From Akkermansiaceae bacterium (GTDB lineage: Bacteria > Verrucomicrobiota > Verrucomicrobiia > Verrucomicrobiales > Akkermansiaceae): DNA of 21,167 nt. Numbering within the stretch: the first letter of the stretch is position 1; each line of letters starts with the position of its first letter. A program made the position numbers and the translations under genes. Of the stretch, positions 7,515-16,548 are shown piece by piece. The notes under the pieces are model-generated. The model searched no databases, was not told the origin of the DNA, and saw only the letters and a list, made by a program, of their open reading frames with translations. The stretch lies in NCBI GenBank assembly GCA_023301335.1, contig JALZVA010000058.1, forward strand, positions 1-21,167, read 5' to 3'.

Positions 7515-8873
7515 ATGTTTAAGAAAGTTCTAGTCGCCAACCGTGGTGAGATTGCCCTGCGTATCATCAGAGCTTGTCGTGAATTAGACATTCCTTCTGT
7601 TGCGGTATATTCAGAAGCGGATGTAGACTCGATGCACGTGCAGCTCGCTGACGAAGCGGTCTGTATTGGTAAGGGCCCGTCCTCTGAAAGCTACCTACTC
7701 CCCGACCGCATCATGGCTGCTGCCGAGATCACGGGAGCTGACGCCATCCACCCAGGATACGGCTTTTTATCAGAAAATGCACAGTTCGTAGATATCTGTG
7801 AGTCCTGTGAAGTTACTTTCATCGGGCCAAAAGCCGAAACCATCCGCACCATGGGAGACAAAAACACCGCGCGCTCCACAGCCGTGGCTAACAACTGCCC
7901 CATCACTCCAGGATCAGAAGGTATTCTTGAATCAGCCGAGCACGGTGCCGAAGTCGCCAAGCAAATTGGTTTCCCTGTCATGATCAAAGCCACCGCTGGT
8001 GGTGGTGGCCGTGGCATGCGCCCATGTTACGAAGAAAGTGAATTCATCAATCTTTACAACCAGGCCTCTCAAGAAGCCATTGCCTGCTTCGGAAACGGAG
8101 ACTGCTATTTAGAGAAATTAGTTCTTAACCCTCACCACGTAGAATTTCAAATCATTGCTGACTCACAAGGCAATGCGATCCAGCTAGGTGAACGTGACTG
8201 CTCTATGCAGCGCCGCAACCAAAAGATCATTGAAGAATGCCCATCTCCTCTAGTTTCTCCAAAACTTCGGAAACGTATGGCGGAAGCCTCTGTCAGCCTC
8301 ATTAAGGCCATCGGCTACCTCAATGCAGGAACCATTGAGTACCTCGTTGATGATAACGGTGAAGACTTCTACTTCATGGAAATGAATACGCGTATTCAGG
8401 TAGAGCACCCTATCACCGAAGAAGTCATGGGATGTGAACTCATCAAAGAGCAAATCCGCGTTGCCTACGGCCTCGAACTTTCAGAGCATGTCCTCAAAGC
8501 TAAGCCACGAGGGCACTCCATCGAGTGCAGAATTAATGCCGAAGATCCTTACAATAACTTTGCACCTAGCCCAGGTAAAATCGACCTCTGGTATGCACCG
8601 GGAGGAAAAGGCGTACGTGTAGACACACATGTTTACTCACAGTATAGCGTCCCACCTTACTATGATTCTATGATCGCTAAACTCATCTGCACAGGAGCAA
8701 CACGAGATATCGCCATTGCACGCATGAACAGAGCTCTCAAAGAGTTCATGATCAAAGGGATCAAGACCACGATTCCTTTCCAAATCGAAATCATTAACCA
8801 CCCAGACTTCAAAGCTGGGAAATATGATATCGCTTGGGTCGCCAACTACCTTGAAAGCAGAAGTGAAGGTTAA
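7515..8873 (+). CDS. accC: Acetyl-CoA carboxylase, biotin carboxylase subunit
   Basis: A 452-residue ATP-grasp enzyme that carboxylates the biotin on AccB using bicarbonate and ATP. The start matches the family exactly (MFKKVLVANRGEIALRIIRA). Visible landmarks: IHPGYGFLSENA for the N-terminal domain, FPVMIKATAGGGGRGMR with Lys159 and the glycine loop 162-168, HHVEFQIIADSQGN, GERDCSMQRRNQKIIEE, FMEMNTRIQVEHPITE with the catalytic-loop Arg, and the C-terminal HSIECRINAEDP and YDSMIAKLI. The length is normal (Escherichia coli about 449). The gene lies 20 bases after accB, with no Shine-Dalgarno at its ATG, so coupled translation is plausible. accA and accD are not in the window. Confidence 0.98.
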   Translation: MFKKVLVANRGEIALRIIRACRELDIPSVAVYSEADVDSMHVQLADEAVCIGKGPSSESYLLPDRIMAAAEITGADAIHPGYGFLSENAQFVDICESCEVTFIGPKAETIRTMGDKNTARSTAVANNCPITPGSEGILESAEHGAEVAKQIGFPVMIKATAGGGGRGMRPCYEESEFINLYNQASQEAIACFGNGDCYLEKLVLNPHHVEFQIIADSQGNAIQLGERDCSMQRRNQKIIEECPSPLVSPKLRKRMAEASVSLIKAIGYLNAGTIEYLVDDNGEDFYFMEMNTRIQVEHPITEEVMGCELIKEQIRVAYGLELSEHVLKAKPRGHSIECRINAEDPYNNFAPSPGKIDLWYAPGGKGVRVDTHVYSQYSVPPYYDSMIAKLICTGATRDIAIARMNRALKEFMIKGIKTTIPFQIEIINHPDFKAGKYDIAWVANYLESRSEG

Positions 8874-8930
8874 GCCCTTCTCCTCCACTCTCATTATCCA
8901 TTTTAAAACACACTAAATAATAAACATTAT

Positions 8931-10184
8931 ATGGCCACGAATATCGAAATGCCAAAACTTTCCGACACTATGACTGAGGGCACCCTCGTCTCCTGGAAAG
9001 TCAAAGTAGGTGACGAAGTTGAAATCGGAGATGTTATCGCCGAAATCGAAACTGACAAAGCCACTATGGAAATGGAGGCTTTTGACGAAGGCACCATCAC
9101 ACAAATCAACGTGGAAGTAGGCGCCAAAGCACCCGTTGGTGCCGTGCTCGCCATCCTCAGTGAAGATGGGGAAGACACATCGGCAGCTCCTTCAAGTTCT
9201 ACCGCTACAAGCACTTCTCCAAGCCCAGCAGCTAGCACCTCAGCTCCTGCAGCGACTTCCACACCAGTAGCCACACCAGCACCAACAGCAGACGGATCCC
9301 GTCTTCGCGTCTCCCCGCTTGCACGGAAAATCAGCAGCCAAAAAGGAATTGACCTCAGCACTGTAACCGGCACAGGACCAGGAGGCCGCATCACCGCTGC
9401 AGACCTCGACAACGTAGCTCCCGCTACTTCACCCACAACTGCTACTGCACCTGCCTCAGCAGCTCCACAAGGAATGAAGCCAGCTGTCGCAGACCAAGAC
9501 ACCATCACCCCACTGAGTAGCATGCGTAAAATCATCGCAGATAGACTCCTACTCTCTAAGCAAACTATTCCTCACTTCTACCTCCACGTAGAAGCCGATA
9601 CTGAGGCACTCATGAAGCTCCGTAAGCAAGTGAACGTCCAGGCAGAGAACACACATGGGAACAAATACTCGGTCAATGATTTCGTGCTCAAAGCACTCAT
9701 CTCAGCTTGCCAAGCAGTCCCAGCAGTCAACGCAGCATTTAATGGCGACAGCATTGTGCAATATGCCAACGTTGGTGTTTCCGTCGCCATCGCGGTAGAA
9801 GACGGCTTAGTCACTCCTGTCGTGAAGAACGCACAAACCAAATCACTCCTTGAGATCTCTAAAGAAGTTAAGGATATGGCCGTACGTGCTAGAGATAAGA
9901 AACTTCAGCCTAACGAATTTGACGGCGGTACTATCACCATCTCAAACCTTGGAGCGTGGGGCATCGAAAGCTTCGACGCCATTGTTAACCCACCTCAAGC
10001 AGCCATCCTCAGTGTCGGAGGCATTAACCATAAGCCCGTTGTCGTGAATGGTGAAATCGTCGCTGGGCAGAGAATGAACATCGGCCTCTCTTGTGACCAC
10101 CGCGTCATCGATGGAGCCGTTGCAGCCACCTTCCTCAACGAAGTGAAAAAACTCATCGAAAACCCAGCCCTCATGCTGGTTTAA
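8931..10184 (+). CDS. pdhC: Pyruvate dehydrogenase E2, dihydrolipoamide acetyltransferase
   Basis: A 417-residue E2 core of a 2-oxoacid dehydrogenase complex; it passes the acetyl group from E1 to coenzyme A. The order is: one lipoyl domain (about residues 1-80, lipoyl Lys43 in ETDKATM), an Ala/Ser/Thr/Pro linker, the E3/E1-binding domain (RLRVSPLARKISSQKGIDL...GPGGRITAADL, about 124-160), a second linker, and the catalytic domain (about 190-417) with His390 and Asp394 in the DHRVIDG motif. The catalytic domain (MRKIIADRLLLSKQTIPHFYL, NPPQAAILSVGG) resembles mitochondrial and alphaproteobacterial PDH E2 more than 2-oxoglutarate or branched-chain E2. It follows accC by 57 bases and is closed by a strong terminator. 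E1 and E3 genes are not adjacent on either side. Confidence 0.9.
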   Translation: MATNIEMPKLSDTMTEGTLVSWKVKVGDEVEIGDVIAEIETDKATMEMEAFDEGTITQINVEVGAKAPVGAVLAILSEDGEDTSAAPSSSTATSTSPSPAASTSAPAATSTPVATPAPTADGSRLRVSPLARKISSQKGIDLSTVTGTGPGGRITAADLDNVAPATSPTTATAPASAAPQGMKPAVADQDTITPLSSMRKIIADRLLLSKQTIPHFYLHVEADTEALMKLRKQVNVQAENTHGNKYSVNDFVLKALISACQAVPAVNAAFNGDSIVQYANVGVSVAIAVEDGLVTPVVKNAQTKSLLEISKEVKDMAVRARDKKLQPNEFDGGTITISNLGAWGIESFDAIVNPPQAAILSVGGINHKPVVVNGEIVAGQRMNIGLSCDHRVIDGAVAATFLNEVKKLIENPALMLV

Positions 10185-10199
10185 GGAACAGATGTTCCT
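10184..10199. repeat. Small hairpin at the pdhC stop codon
   Basis: AGGAAC (10184-10189), loop AGAT, GTTCCT (10194-10199). The stem begins on the last base of the stop codon and lies just before the main terminator, so the two may act as tandem 3'-end hairpins. Confidence 0.35.
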
Positions 10200-10202
10200 C
10201 AT

Positions 10203-10240
10203 ATCCTGTAGGATTCTCTTCCTACAGGATTTTTTCTTTT
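10203..10240 (+). terminator. Rho-independent terminator after pdhC
   Basis: A perfect 11-base stem, ATCCTGTAGGA (10203-10213) and TCCTACAGGAT (10220-10230), with a 6-base loop, followed by TTTTTCTTTT. It ends the accB-accC-pdhC unit 19 bases after the stop. It also shows that the next gene starts further downstream, not at the in-frame ATG at 10192. Confidence 0.93.
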
Positions 10241-10287
10241 ACAATTTTAGCCTTTTCCGCACCACCAGCTTTCATAGGATCTCCACC

Positions 10288-12579
10288 ATGCCACGCACTC
10301 TGCCAACATTCACCTTCATGACTCCTCTCCTTGGAGCCATCGTGCTGAGTGCCTATTTAACTCTGACCCCTAGCGTCCTCGCTCAAGATCAGCTACAAAA
10401 AGTGCAGCAAGATGCCATTGACGACTTAGACACGAACAAACAACTAGAGCCCGCAGAAATCATCTACCAAGCACATCGAAAGATACGTAATGCTGAAGCT
10501 GCTGAAAACGCACTAGATTTCAAAGCTGCATGGAAAGATTACTCAACCGTCCTCAATTATTACCAAACCCTCAAGCTCACTCACCCACTCTGGCAACCCA
10601 GTGTGGTAAAATGGAGAATCGAGAATACAAGTAAGAGGCTAGATGCTTTAAAACCTAAGGTGCAGGAGATCTTAGATAAAGAACAAGCCGCTGCAGAAAA
10701 TATCATCACTGGCAATAAGTCGTCTACCCTCGATAAACACAAATTCGCCATCCCTGCTGAACTCCAGCAAATCACCAATAATATTCTGCACCTTAACAAG
10801 GAGCTCCAAGATAACAAAAAACACTATGAACGTGAACGAACAATCCAAGAAGCACATCTCTTAGGTGCCAAAGGGAAACTTCAACTCTGGAAAAAAGATA
10901 ACCAGACCAATGGAACAATCGTAGCGGAACTCGAAAAAGAAATCAAACGCTCCGAGGCCCTCCTTAAGAATAACAAGCAATTCAAAACGGAAGCCACGGA
11001 TAAGATTCAGGGCCAAATTAAGCAGCTTCAAAAAGAACTTTCTAAGTATTCTAACACCCCGCTAAAACAGGATCTTGATCGATACAACGAAGAACTTGGT
11101 AAACGAAATGAAGAACTCGGCATCATGTCCCGAGCCCTTCTAAAATCCCAACGTCAGGCTGAATCAGCAGAGAAAAAAGCCGAAGCCATGACTGCTCAGC
11201 TTGAAAAAGCACAGCAAGAAAATACCCGCCTCAGCAATAGCCTCGAATCCCAAGCCAGCACTAGTGCTGAAGTCGTCCAAGGCTTGATGAAGCAACTTGA
11301 TGCATCAAAGAAACGAGAAAAACAACTCACCACCGAACTCTCAGAAGCTAAAGTTGCCCTTGCAGAACTGACCGGCAAGCTCGATCAGCAAATGCTCGAA
11401 AACAACGAGCTCAAACAACAACTGGACGCGGTCACCACGGAAAGAGACAACCTCAGCGCCCTCATGCAGGGAAGCCCAGACGAGCGAATCAAAAAAATAG
11501 CGAGCCAAAATATCACCCTCATGCAGGAGCTCAGAGATGCACGAGAGAGCCTAACCCGCGTAACCAAAAACCAAGGTAACAATATTGATCGACTCCAAAG
11601 AGCCGAGCGTGACCTCGCCGTTGCAAAGCAAAAAATACTCGATACTCAAGCTCAAAACCTGAAGGATGCACAACAAATGCTAGCTCTCAAGAAGGAGCTA
11701 GAAATGGTGAAAGCCAATGCTGAAGACAATATTCACAACGAAAATCTCTCTCCCGTAGAAAGGGAAGAAAACAGAATTCTCCGCACTGCAGCCATCAAAT
11801 ACCAGCGTAGAGAAGCGTTCTGGAGAAAGAAGTGGGAGTTAGAAAAAAAGCGTAACCTCTCTCTCCTTGATGACCCTGAAGCCGCTGCCTTAGTCCAAAA
11901 TGAACTCACAGAGGAAAAGCTCCAAATCACAGATAAAGAACGGAATATCATCAATAAGGTCGCTCAAGTAGATGGCTCACTCTTCCTTAGTAGCGACATA
12001 AAATCCACAATCGCCAAGTCGGAGGAAAAAGTCTCTCTCCGTCAGGAATATGCAGAGAATTTAATCAGAAAAGGAAATTTTGTCTTAGCTAAAGATGTCC
12101 TCCTTGATGCCAATGAGATCATCCCCAATAAATTCTCCACCCTCATCAATCTCGGAGTAGTGAGCATGAAACTAGAAGATCTCGATGCCGCTGAACAATA
12201 CTTCAAAGACGGCGTTGTCATGAAAAACAACAACCCCTCCGTTCACTACCTGCTAGGCCTCACACAGTTCCGCAAAGGAAATACTGAGATCGCAGAAAAA
12301 TCCCTAACTTTTTCTAAGGATCTAGACTTCACTCAGGAAAAGGTTCACTACTTCCTCGGAGTCATCACCGGCACCAATGGTAAAATTGACCAGGCTGAAG
12401 AGCATTTCTCCAATGCCCTACGCGTCAATCCAGAGCTCGCAGAAGCACTCATGGCTCTCTCCATCAACTCCCGCCTCAAGGGAGATATAGAAGCAGCACA
12501 GGACTACTATCAGCAAGCTCTCGAAAAAGGCATGCCCGCATCCCCTAGCTATGCTAAAGAGCTCGGACTCCCCCACTAA
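10288..12579 (+). CDS. Exported coiled-coil protein with C-terminal TPRs
   Basis: A 763-residue protein of unknown specific function. The ATG at 10288 is chosen because it gives a clear signal peptide (hydrophobic core at about residues 8-28, Ala-Gln cleavage site near 32-33), has AGGA eight bases upstream, and lies after the terminator. The mature part begins with a helical domain (residues about 35-140), followed by a long coiled coil, roughly 160-490, rich in Lys, Glu, Gln and Leu heptads (for example AEKKAEAMTAQLEKAQQEN). A basic region (IKYQRREAFWRKKWELEKKR) follows, then at least four TPR units from about residue 584 (AENLIRKGNFVLAKDVL, LGVVSMKLEDLDAAEQYF, LLGLTQFRKGNTEIAEKSL, FLGVITGTNGKIDQAEEHF, LSINSRLKGDIEAAQDYY). 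This suggests a periplasmic or envelope scaffold. It stands alone, with no operon partner on either side. Confidence 0.85.
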   Translation: MPRTLPTFTFMTPLLGAIVLSAYLTLTPSVLAQDQLQKVQQDAIDDLDTNKQLEPAEIIYQAHRKIRNAEAAENALDFKAAWKDYSTVLNYYQTLKLTHPLWQPSVVKWRIENTSKRLDALKPKVQEILDKEQAAAENIITGNKSSTLDKHKFAIPAELQQITNNILHLNKELQDNKKHYERERTIQEAHLLGAKGKLQLWKKDNQTNGTIVAELEKEIKRSEALLKNNKQFKTEATDKIQGQIKQLQKELSKYSNTPLKQDLDRYNEELGKRNEELGIMSRALLKSQRQAESAEKKAEAMTAQLEKAQQENTRLSNSLESQASTSAEVVQGLMKQLDASKKREKQLTTELSEAKVALAELTGKLDQQMLENNELKQQLDAVTTERDNLSALMQGSPDERIKKIASQNITLMQELRDARESLTRVTKNQGNNIDRLQRAERDLAVAKQKILDTQAQNLKDAQQMLALKKELEMVKANAEDNIHNENLSPVEREENRILRTAAIKYQRREAFWRKKWELEKKRNLSLLDDPEAAALVQNELTEEKLQITDKERNIINKVAQVDGSLFLSSDIKSTIAKSEEKVSLRQEYAENLIRKGNFVLAKDVLLDANEIIPNKFSTLINLGVVSMKLEDLDAAEQYFKDGVVMKNNNPSVHYLLGLTQFRKGNTEIAEKSLTFSKDLDFTQEKVHYFLGVITGTNGKIDQAEEHFSNALRVNPELAEALMALSINSRLKGDIEAAQDYYQQALEKGMPASPSYAKELGLPH

Positions 12580-12679
12580 TAGCACCCTACTCTTCTTTTG
12601 CAGTCAACAGCTCTCAAGTTCACGCATTTTTACTATCCCCTACCTTGACCTCCCCCACTAGAATAGCTAACTTCTTCAC

Positions 12680-14302
12680 GTGAGTTATCAGGTTTTTGCA
12701 CGTAAATATCGCCCCAAGACATTCGACGATGTCCTTGGACAGAGTCATGTCGTCCAAACACTCAAAAATGCTATCCAACAGGATCGCCTAGCACACGCCT
12801 ATTTATTTGTCGGCCCGCGTGGCACAGGAAAAACTTCTACCGCAAGGATCCTCGCCAAGGCACTCAACTGCCCAGATGGTCCATCCGTAGATTTCGATCC
12901 AGAGCATGAACTTTGTAAAGAGATCGCAGAGGGAACCTCCCTAGATGTCCTCGAAATCGATGGCGCGTCTAACAACAATGTTGACCAAGTTCGTGACCTC
13001 CGTGATAATGTCCGCTTTGCCCCAGCCCAGAGTAAATTTAAAATCTACTACATTGATGAAGTTCACATGCTCACCAATGCAGCCTTTAACGCTCTACTAA
13101 AAACACTAGAAGAACCTCCTGAGCACGTGAAGTTTATCTTTGCGACTACTGAGCCTAACAAAATTCTACCTACCATTATTTCTCGCTGCCAGCGTTTTGA
13201 CCTCAGACCTATCTCCACTGAAGTCATCGCCCAGCACCTCCAGCACATAGCCTCAGAAGAAAACGTAGAACTTTCAGACGCCGCTGCATGGGCCATCGCC
13301 AAAGGTGCAGACGGAGGGATGCGTGATGCACAATCAATGCTCGATCAACTAGTCGCCTTCTGTGGAGATAAAATCACAGAGGAAAATGTCCTTAGCGTCT
13401 TTGGCTTCACCTCCCGTGAAGTCATCGCCAGTCTATCCACCGCGATGCTGAGTAAAGATACTTCAGCCACCTTACAGATTCTCCATGAACAAGCCAAGAC
13501 TGGTAAAGATCTCTCTCAGCTCCTCAATGAGCTCATCGCCTGCGTCCGTATCCTCCTAGTCTCCAAGGTAGACCCCTCTGCTAGTAATGAAGGAATTCCA
13601 GAAGAGCATTGGCAAAAGCTACTTACCGCTTCAGGTGAAATCACCACCGATCGCTTACTCAACATCATCGACATCTTTGCTGAATCAGAAAGTAGGATGA
13701 AATGGGCTTCTAACAAGCGACTCCATCTCGAAATTGGCATCATCAAAGCTATCCAGTCTCTCAATGAGGTGAACATCAGCGACGTCATCACGGCCCTCGC
13801 TGGTGCAGGTCCACTCTCATCAAGTCAAATTTCTGAACCAAAACCAGAGGTAGAAGTAGAGGCAGAACCCACCCTACCTGTAGCAGAGCAGGAAGCGACC
13901 CCAGCTGAACCCGAACCCAGCCCAGAACCTCTAGCGAATCAGCCCGAACCCGAGCCCGAGCTCCCCGCTGAGACAGCCACAACGCAGCAACCCAGCACAG
14001 ATCTACAGCTAGAGCCTTTAGTCCAAGATCCGCCAAAACCGGAACCAACAGCTCAGCCCGTAGAAAAAGCTACAGGCCCTATCGACTTTGACGCCCTCAT
14101 TGCCGACGCCCCTGATGTTTCCCCAGAACCGGAACCAGAGCCAGCCCCACTACCTGCCACAGAGCAGCCCGCAGCACAAACTTCTCCTGAAGAACAAAAG
14201 GAAACAAATGAAGAAGTCCAAGCTAAGCTGAATGAAAAATTCTACGAAGATCCCCTCATTATTGAAGCTCTCGAAATGTTTAAAGCACGTTTAGTCAAAT
14301 AA
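12680..14302 (+). CDS. dnaX: DNA polymerase III subunit gamma/tau
   Basis: A 540-residue clamp-loader ATPase that loads the sliding clamp and links the polymerases of the replisome. It starts with GTG at 12680 (MSYQVFARKYRPKTFDDVLGQ). Walker A is GPRGTGKT (45-52); YYIDEVHML is Walker B, and FATTEPNKILPTIISRCQRFDLRPI carries sensor 1 and the SRC motif. In the zinc module, Cys64 and Cys79 are kept, but the two middle ligands, Cys73 and Cys76 in Escherichia coli, are Asp73 and His76 in an ungapped alignment. After the clamp-loader domains comes a long Pro/Glu-rich tail (about residues 380-510) and a short conserved-looking end, DPLIIEALEMFKARLVK. Shorter than E. coli tau (643). ybaB follows after 56 bases. 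Confidence 0.97.
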   Translation: MSYQVFARKYRPKTFDDVLGQSHVVQTLKNAIQQDRLAHAYLFVGPRGTGKTSTARILAKALNCPDGPSVDFDPEHELCKEIAEGTSLDVLEIDGASNNNVDQVRDLRDNVRFAPAQSKFKIYYIDEVHMLTNAAFNALLKTLEEPPEHVKFIFATTEPNKILPTIISRCQRFDLRPISTEVIAQHLQHIASEENVELSDAAAWAIAKGADGGMRDAQSMLDQLVAFCGDKITEENVLSVFGFTSREVIASLSTAMLSKDTSATLQILHEQAKTGKDLSQLLNELIACVRILLVSKVDPSASNEGIPEEHWQKLLTASGEITTDRLLNIIDIFAESESRMKWASNKRLHLEIGIIKAIQSLNEVNISDVITALAGAGPLSSSQISEPKPEVEVEAEPTLPVAEQEATPAEPEPSPEPLANQPEPEPELPAETATTQQPSTDLQLEPLVQDPPKPEPTAQPVEKATGPIDFDALIADAPDVSPEPEPEPAPLPATEQPAAQTSPEEQKETNEEVQAKLNEKFYEDPLIIEALEMFKARLVK

Positions 14303-14358
14303 ACTTCAGCTTTAAACAAACCTAACCACACACCTAAAACTATAACACACATCATCTC

Positions 14359-14670
14359 ATGGATATCGCAAAACTTATGCAGCAAGCCCAGCAAATGCAG
14401 TCTGGTATGCAACAAAAACAAGCTCAACTCGAATCTCAAATCGTGGAAGGTGCCGCTGGCGGAGGAAAAGTTCAGGTCAAAGCAAACGGCGCTGGTGAAG
14501 TCTTAGAAATCAAAATCGACCCCGCTGTCATCGACCCTGAAGATGCCGAATTTCTTGAAGAACTCGTTCTCTCAGGAGTCCAAGACGCCATCAGTAAAGC
14601 AAATGAGCTTACTGCTTCAGAAATGAAGTCTATCACAGGAGGTCTCGACCTCGGTGGAATGCTCGGATAA
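14359..14670 (+). CDS. ybaB: Nucleoid-associated protein, YbaB/EbfC family
   Basis: A 103-residue protein. The pattern MDIAKLMQQAQQMQSGMQQKQAQLESQ followed by GGGKVQVKANGAGEVLEIKIDP, LEELVLSGVQDAISKANEL and a Gly-Met-rich end (GGLDLGGMLG) is diagnostic for YbaB. Family members form tweezer-like dimers that bind DNA. The position directly after dnaX is the classic arrangement. In many bacteria recR comes next; here polX follows after nine bases instead. Confidence 0.96.
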   Translation: MDIAKLMQQAQQMQSGMQQKQAQLESQIVEGAAGGGKVQVKANGAGEVLEIKIDPAVIDPEDAEFLEELVLSGVQDAISKANELTASEMKSITGGLDLGGMLG

Positions 14671-14679
14671 GCCACCATC

Positions 14680-16404
14680 ATGACACGCGATGAAGTTGCC
14701 GACATCCTAACAGAAATAGCACTTCTGTTAGAACTCAAGGGAGAAAATGTTTTCAAAACAAAGGCTTACCGAACAGGGGCAGAAACCGTCCTAAACCATG
14801 AAGCCGATATTCTAGACCTTGCTAAAAAGAATAAAATCACTGGCATTAAAGGCATCGGTGCGGCACTTCAGCAAAAAATAACAGAACTTGTGCAGACGGG
14901 TAAACTCGATTTTTATGAACATTTAAAAGCAGAATTCCCTCCCACCCTATTTGACCTATTCGGCATCTCAGGGCTCGGCCCAAAGAAAATCAAAGCTCTC
15001 TATGATCAGCTGAAGGTCGACTCAATCGACAAACTGGAAGCTGCCTGTAAAGATGGGAGCATTTCATCCCTCTCTGGGTTCGGAGCAAAGACGGTTGCCA
15101 ACCTGTTAGACGCGATCGCTTTTAAAAAGCAGTTCGCGGACATGTTCCACTTAGGAGAGGTCAGCCCACTAGCTATAACCCTCAGGGACAAACTAGCAGA
15201 TCATCCAAAAGTCTATCAATGTGAAATAGCAGGCTCATTTAGAAGGTCTAAGGAAACACTGCACGACCTAGACTTCCTCGTCGCCACCAATGAGCCGGAA
15301 ACCCTCACCGAGTTTTTCACCCAGCTCCCGGAAGTAGAAAAAGTCATTTCCCACGGATCTACCAAAGCTCAGATCTATCTAACAAATGGCCTCCAGTGTG
15401 ACCTACGAGCCGTCTCTACTAAGCAATTTCCCTTTGCCCTCCAATACTTTTCAGGAAGCAAAGAACATAATGTAGCACTCCGCTCACGTGCTAAAAAATT
15501 TGGCCTCTCTCTCAATGAATACGATTTTACCAAAATAAGAGAGGATGCTAAAGTCCCAGAATGTCATACCGAACAAGAGATTTATCAAGCTCTTCAGCTC
15601 GACTGGGTCCCACCGGAGCTCCGTGAAAATCGTGGAGAAATTGAAGCTGCCGAACAAGGCTCCCTGCCTAAGCTCGTCGAACTCGACCAGCTACGCGGTG
15701 CCTTTCATAACCACACCACCGCCTCAGATGGAAAAAACTCTCTCCAAGAGATGGCAGAGGCGGCACAGGAAATTGGTCTCCAATACCTCGGGATAGCCGA
15801 CCACTCGAAGTCCTCTTTCCAAGCAAATGGCCTCTACCCTGACCGCTTACTTAAACAAGTAGCAGAAATCAAAAAGCTCAATCAACAATGGGACCACTTC
15901 CAGCTCCTCGCAGGCTCAGAGGTCGATATCCTAAAAGATGGCAGCCTCGACTTTGACGACTCCATCCTCGCACAGCTAGATTACGTCGTTGCCTCCGTTC
16001 ACAATGCCTTCACCCTCGATGAAGACACTATGACGAAGCGGATCATCCGTGCCATGGAGAACCCCCACGTCACCATGCTGGGGCATCTCACTGGCCGACT
16101 TCTCCTCAAGCGCGCTTCCTATCAAGTCAATCATGAGAAAATCATCGATTGTGCCGCCGAAACAGGAACTATCATTGAACTTAACGCGAACTACTACCGC
16201 CTCGACATGGACTGGCGATGGTGGAAAAAAGCCCGTGATAAAGGTGTCAAATGCGCCATTAACCCCGACGCTCACCACACCGATCACCTCCAATTCCTCC
16301 ACTACGGAGTACAAATTGCCAGAAAAGGATGGCTCAGAAGAGAGGATGTCATGAACTGTTTAAACTTAGTTGAAATAAAGGAATTTCTTGCTTCTAAGCC
16401 ATAA
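14680..16404 (+). CDS. polX: DNA polymerase/3'-5' exonuclease PolX
   Basis: A 574-residue family-X repair polymerase fused to a PHP phosphoesterase domain, the normal bacterial layout and length. Helix-hairpin-helix motifs are visible at ITGIKGIGAAL (53-63), LFGISGLGPKKI (93-104) and LSGFGAKTV (131-139). The polymerase signature GSFRR (185-189) is followed by metal-binding Asp196, Asp198 (DLDFLVA) and Asp241 (CDLRAV). The C-terminal PHP domain starts near residue 338 with FHNHTTASDG (His343, His345, Asp350), then IADHSKSS (Asp374, His375) and ends with NPDAHHTDHL. Bacterial PolX fills gaps in base-excision repair, and the PHP domain gives 3'-5' exonuclease. All catalytic residues I can locate are intact. 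It starts nine bases after ybaB, so it is co-transcribed. Confidence 0.95.
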   Translation: MTRDEVADILTEIALLLELKGENVFKTKAYRTGAETVLNHEADILDLAKKNKITGIKGIGAALQQKITELVQTGKLDFYEHLKAEFPPTLFDLFGISGLGPKKIKALYDQLKVDSIDKLEAACKDGSISSLSGFGAKTVANLLDAIAFKKQFADMFHLGEVSPLAITLRDKLADHPKVYQCEIAGSFRRSKETLHDLDFLVATNEPETLTEFFTQLPEVEKVISHGSTKAQIYLTNGLQCDLRAVSTKQFPFALQYFSGSKEHNVALRSRAKKFGLSLNEYDFTKIREDAKVPECHTEQEIYQALQLDWVPPELRENRGEIEAAEQGSLPKLVELDQLRGAFHNHTTASDGKNSLQEMAEAAQEIGLQYLGIADHSKSSFQANGLYPDRLLKQVAEIKKLNQQWDHFQLLAGSEVDILKDGSLDFDDSILAQLDYVVASVHNAFTLDEDTMTKRIIRAMENPHVTMLGHLTGRLLLKRASYQVNHEKIIDCAAETGTIIELNANYYRLDMDWRWWKKARDKGVKCAINPDAHHTDHLQFLHYGVQIARKGWLRREDVMNCLNLVEIKEFLASKP

Positions 16405-16453
16405 TGTACCCACTCGCTAAAGCCCGCTCTGACCAGTAAATCAAATTTTGAGG

Positions 16454-16482
16454 TTTACGCCCTGAGAAGCTTACTATAGAAT
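16454..16482 (+). promoter_or_regulatory. Candidate promoter for the pseudopilin gene
   Basis: TTTACG (16454-16459), a 17-base spacer, and TAGAAT (16477-16482, five of six matches to TATAAT) lie about 66 bases before the ATG at 16549. Spacing is ideal, so this is a good sigma-70-type candidate. Confidence 0.45.
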
Positions 16483-16548
16483 ACTTTGTAAATGCAGCCT
16501 TATGGTAGGCTCTGCATCACCAGCCTCTCTCATCAAACACATATCTCC

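Noticed and set aside
8927..9535. Long antisense open frame (202 codons) opposite the pdhC linkers
   Set aside because: It is a by-product of the Ala/Pro/Ser/Thr-rich coding strand. The protein is low-complexity Val/Ala/Gly and pdhC is certain.
10192..10287. Upstream in-frame start for the coiled-coil gene
   Set aside because: It would place the pdhC terminator inside the coding sequence and hide the signal peptide behind 32 residues.
12680..14302. Programmed frameshift making a short gamma form of DnaX
   Set aside because: No A-AAA-AAG type slippery run with a following hairpin was seen in the region after the clamp-loader domains.
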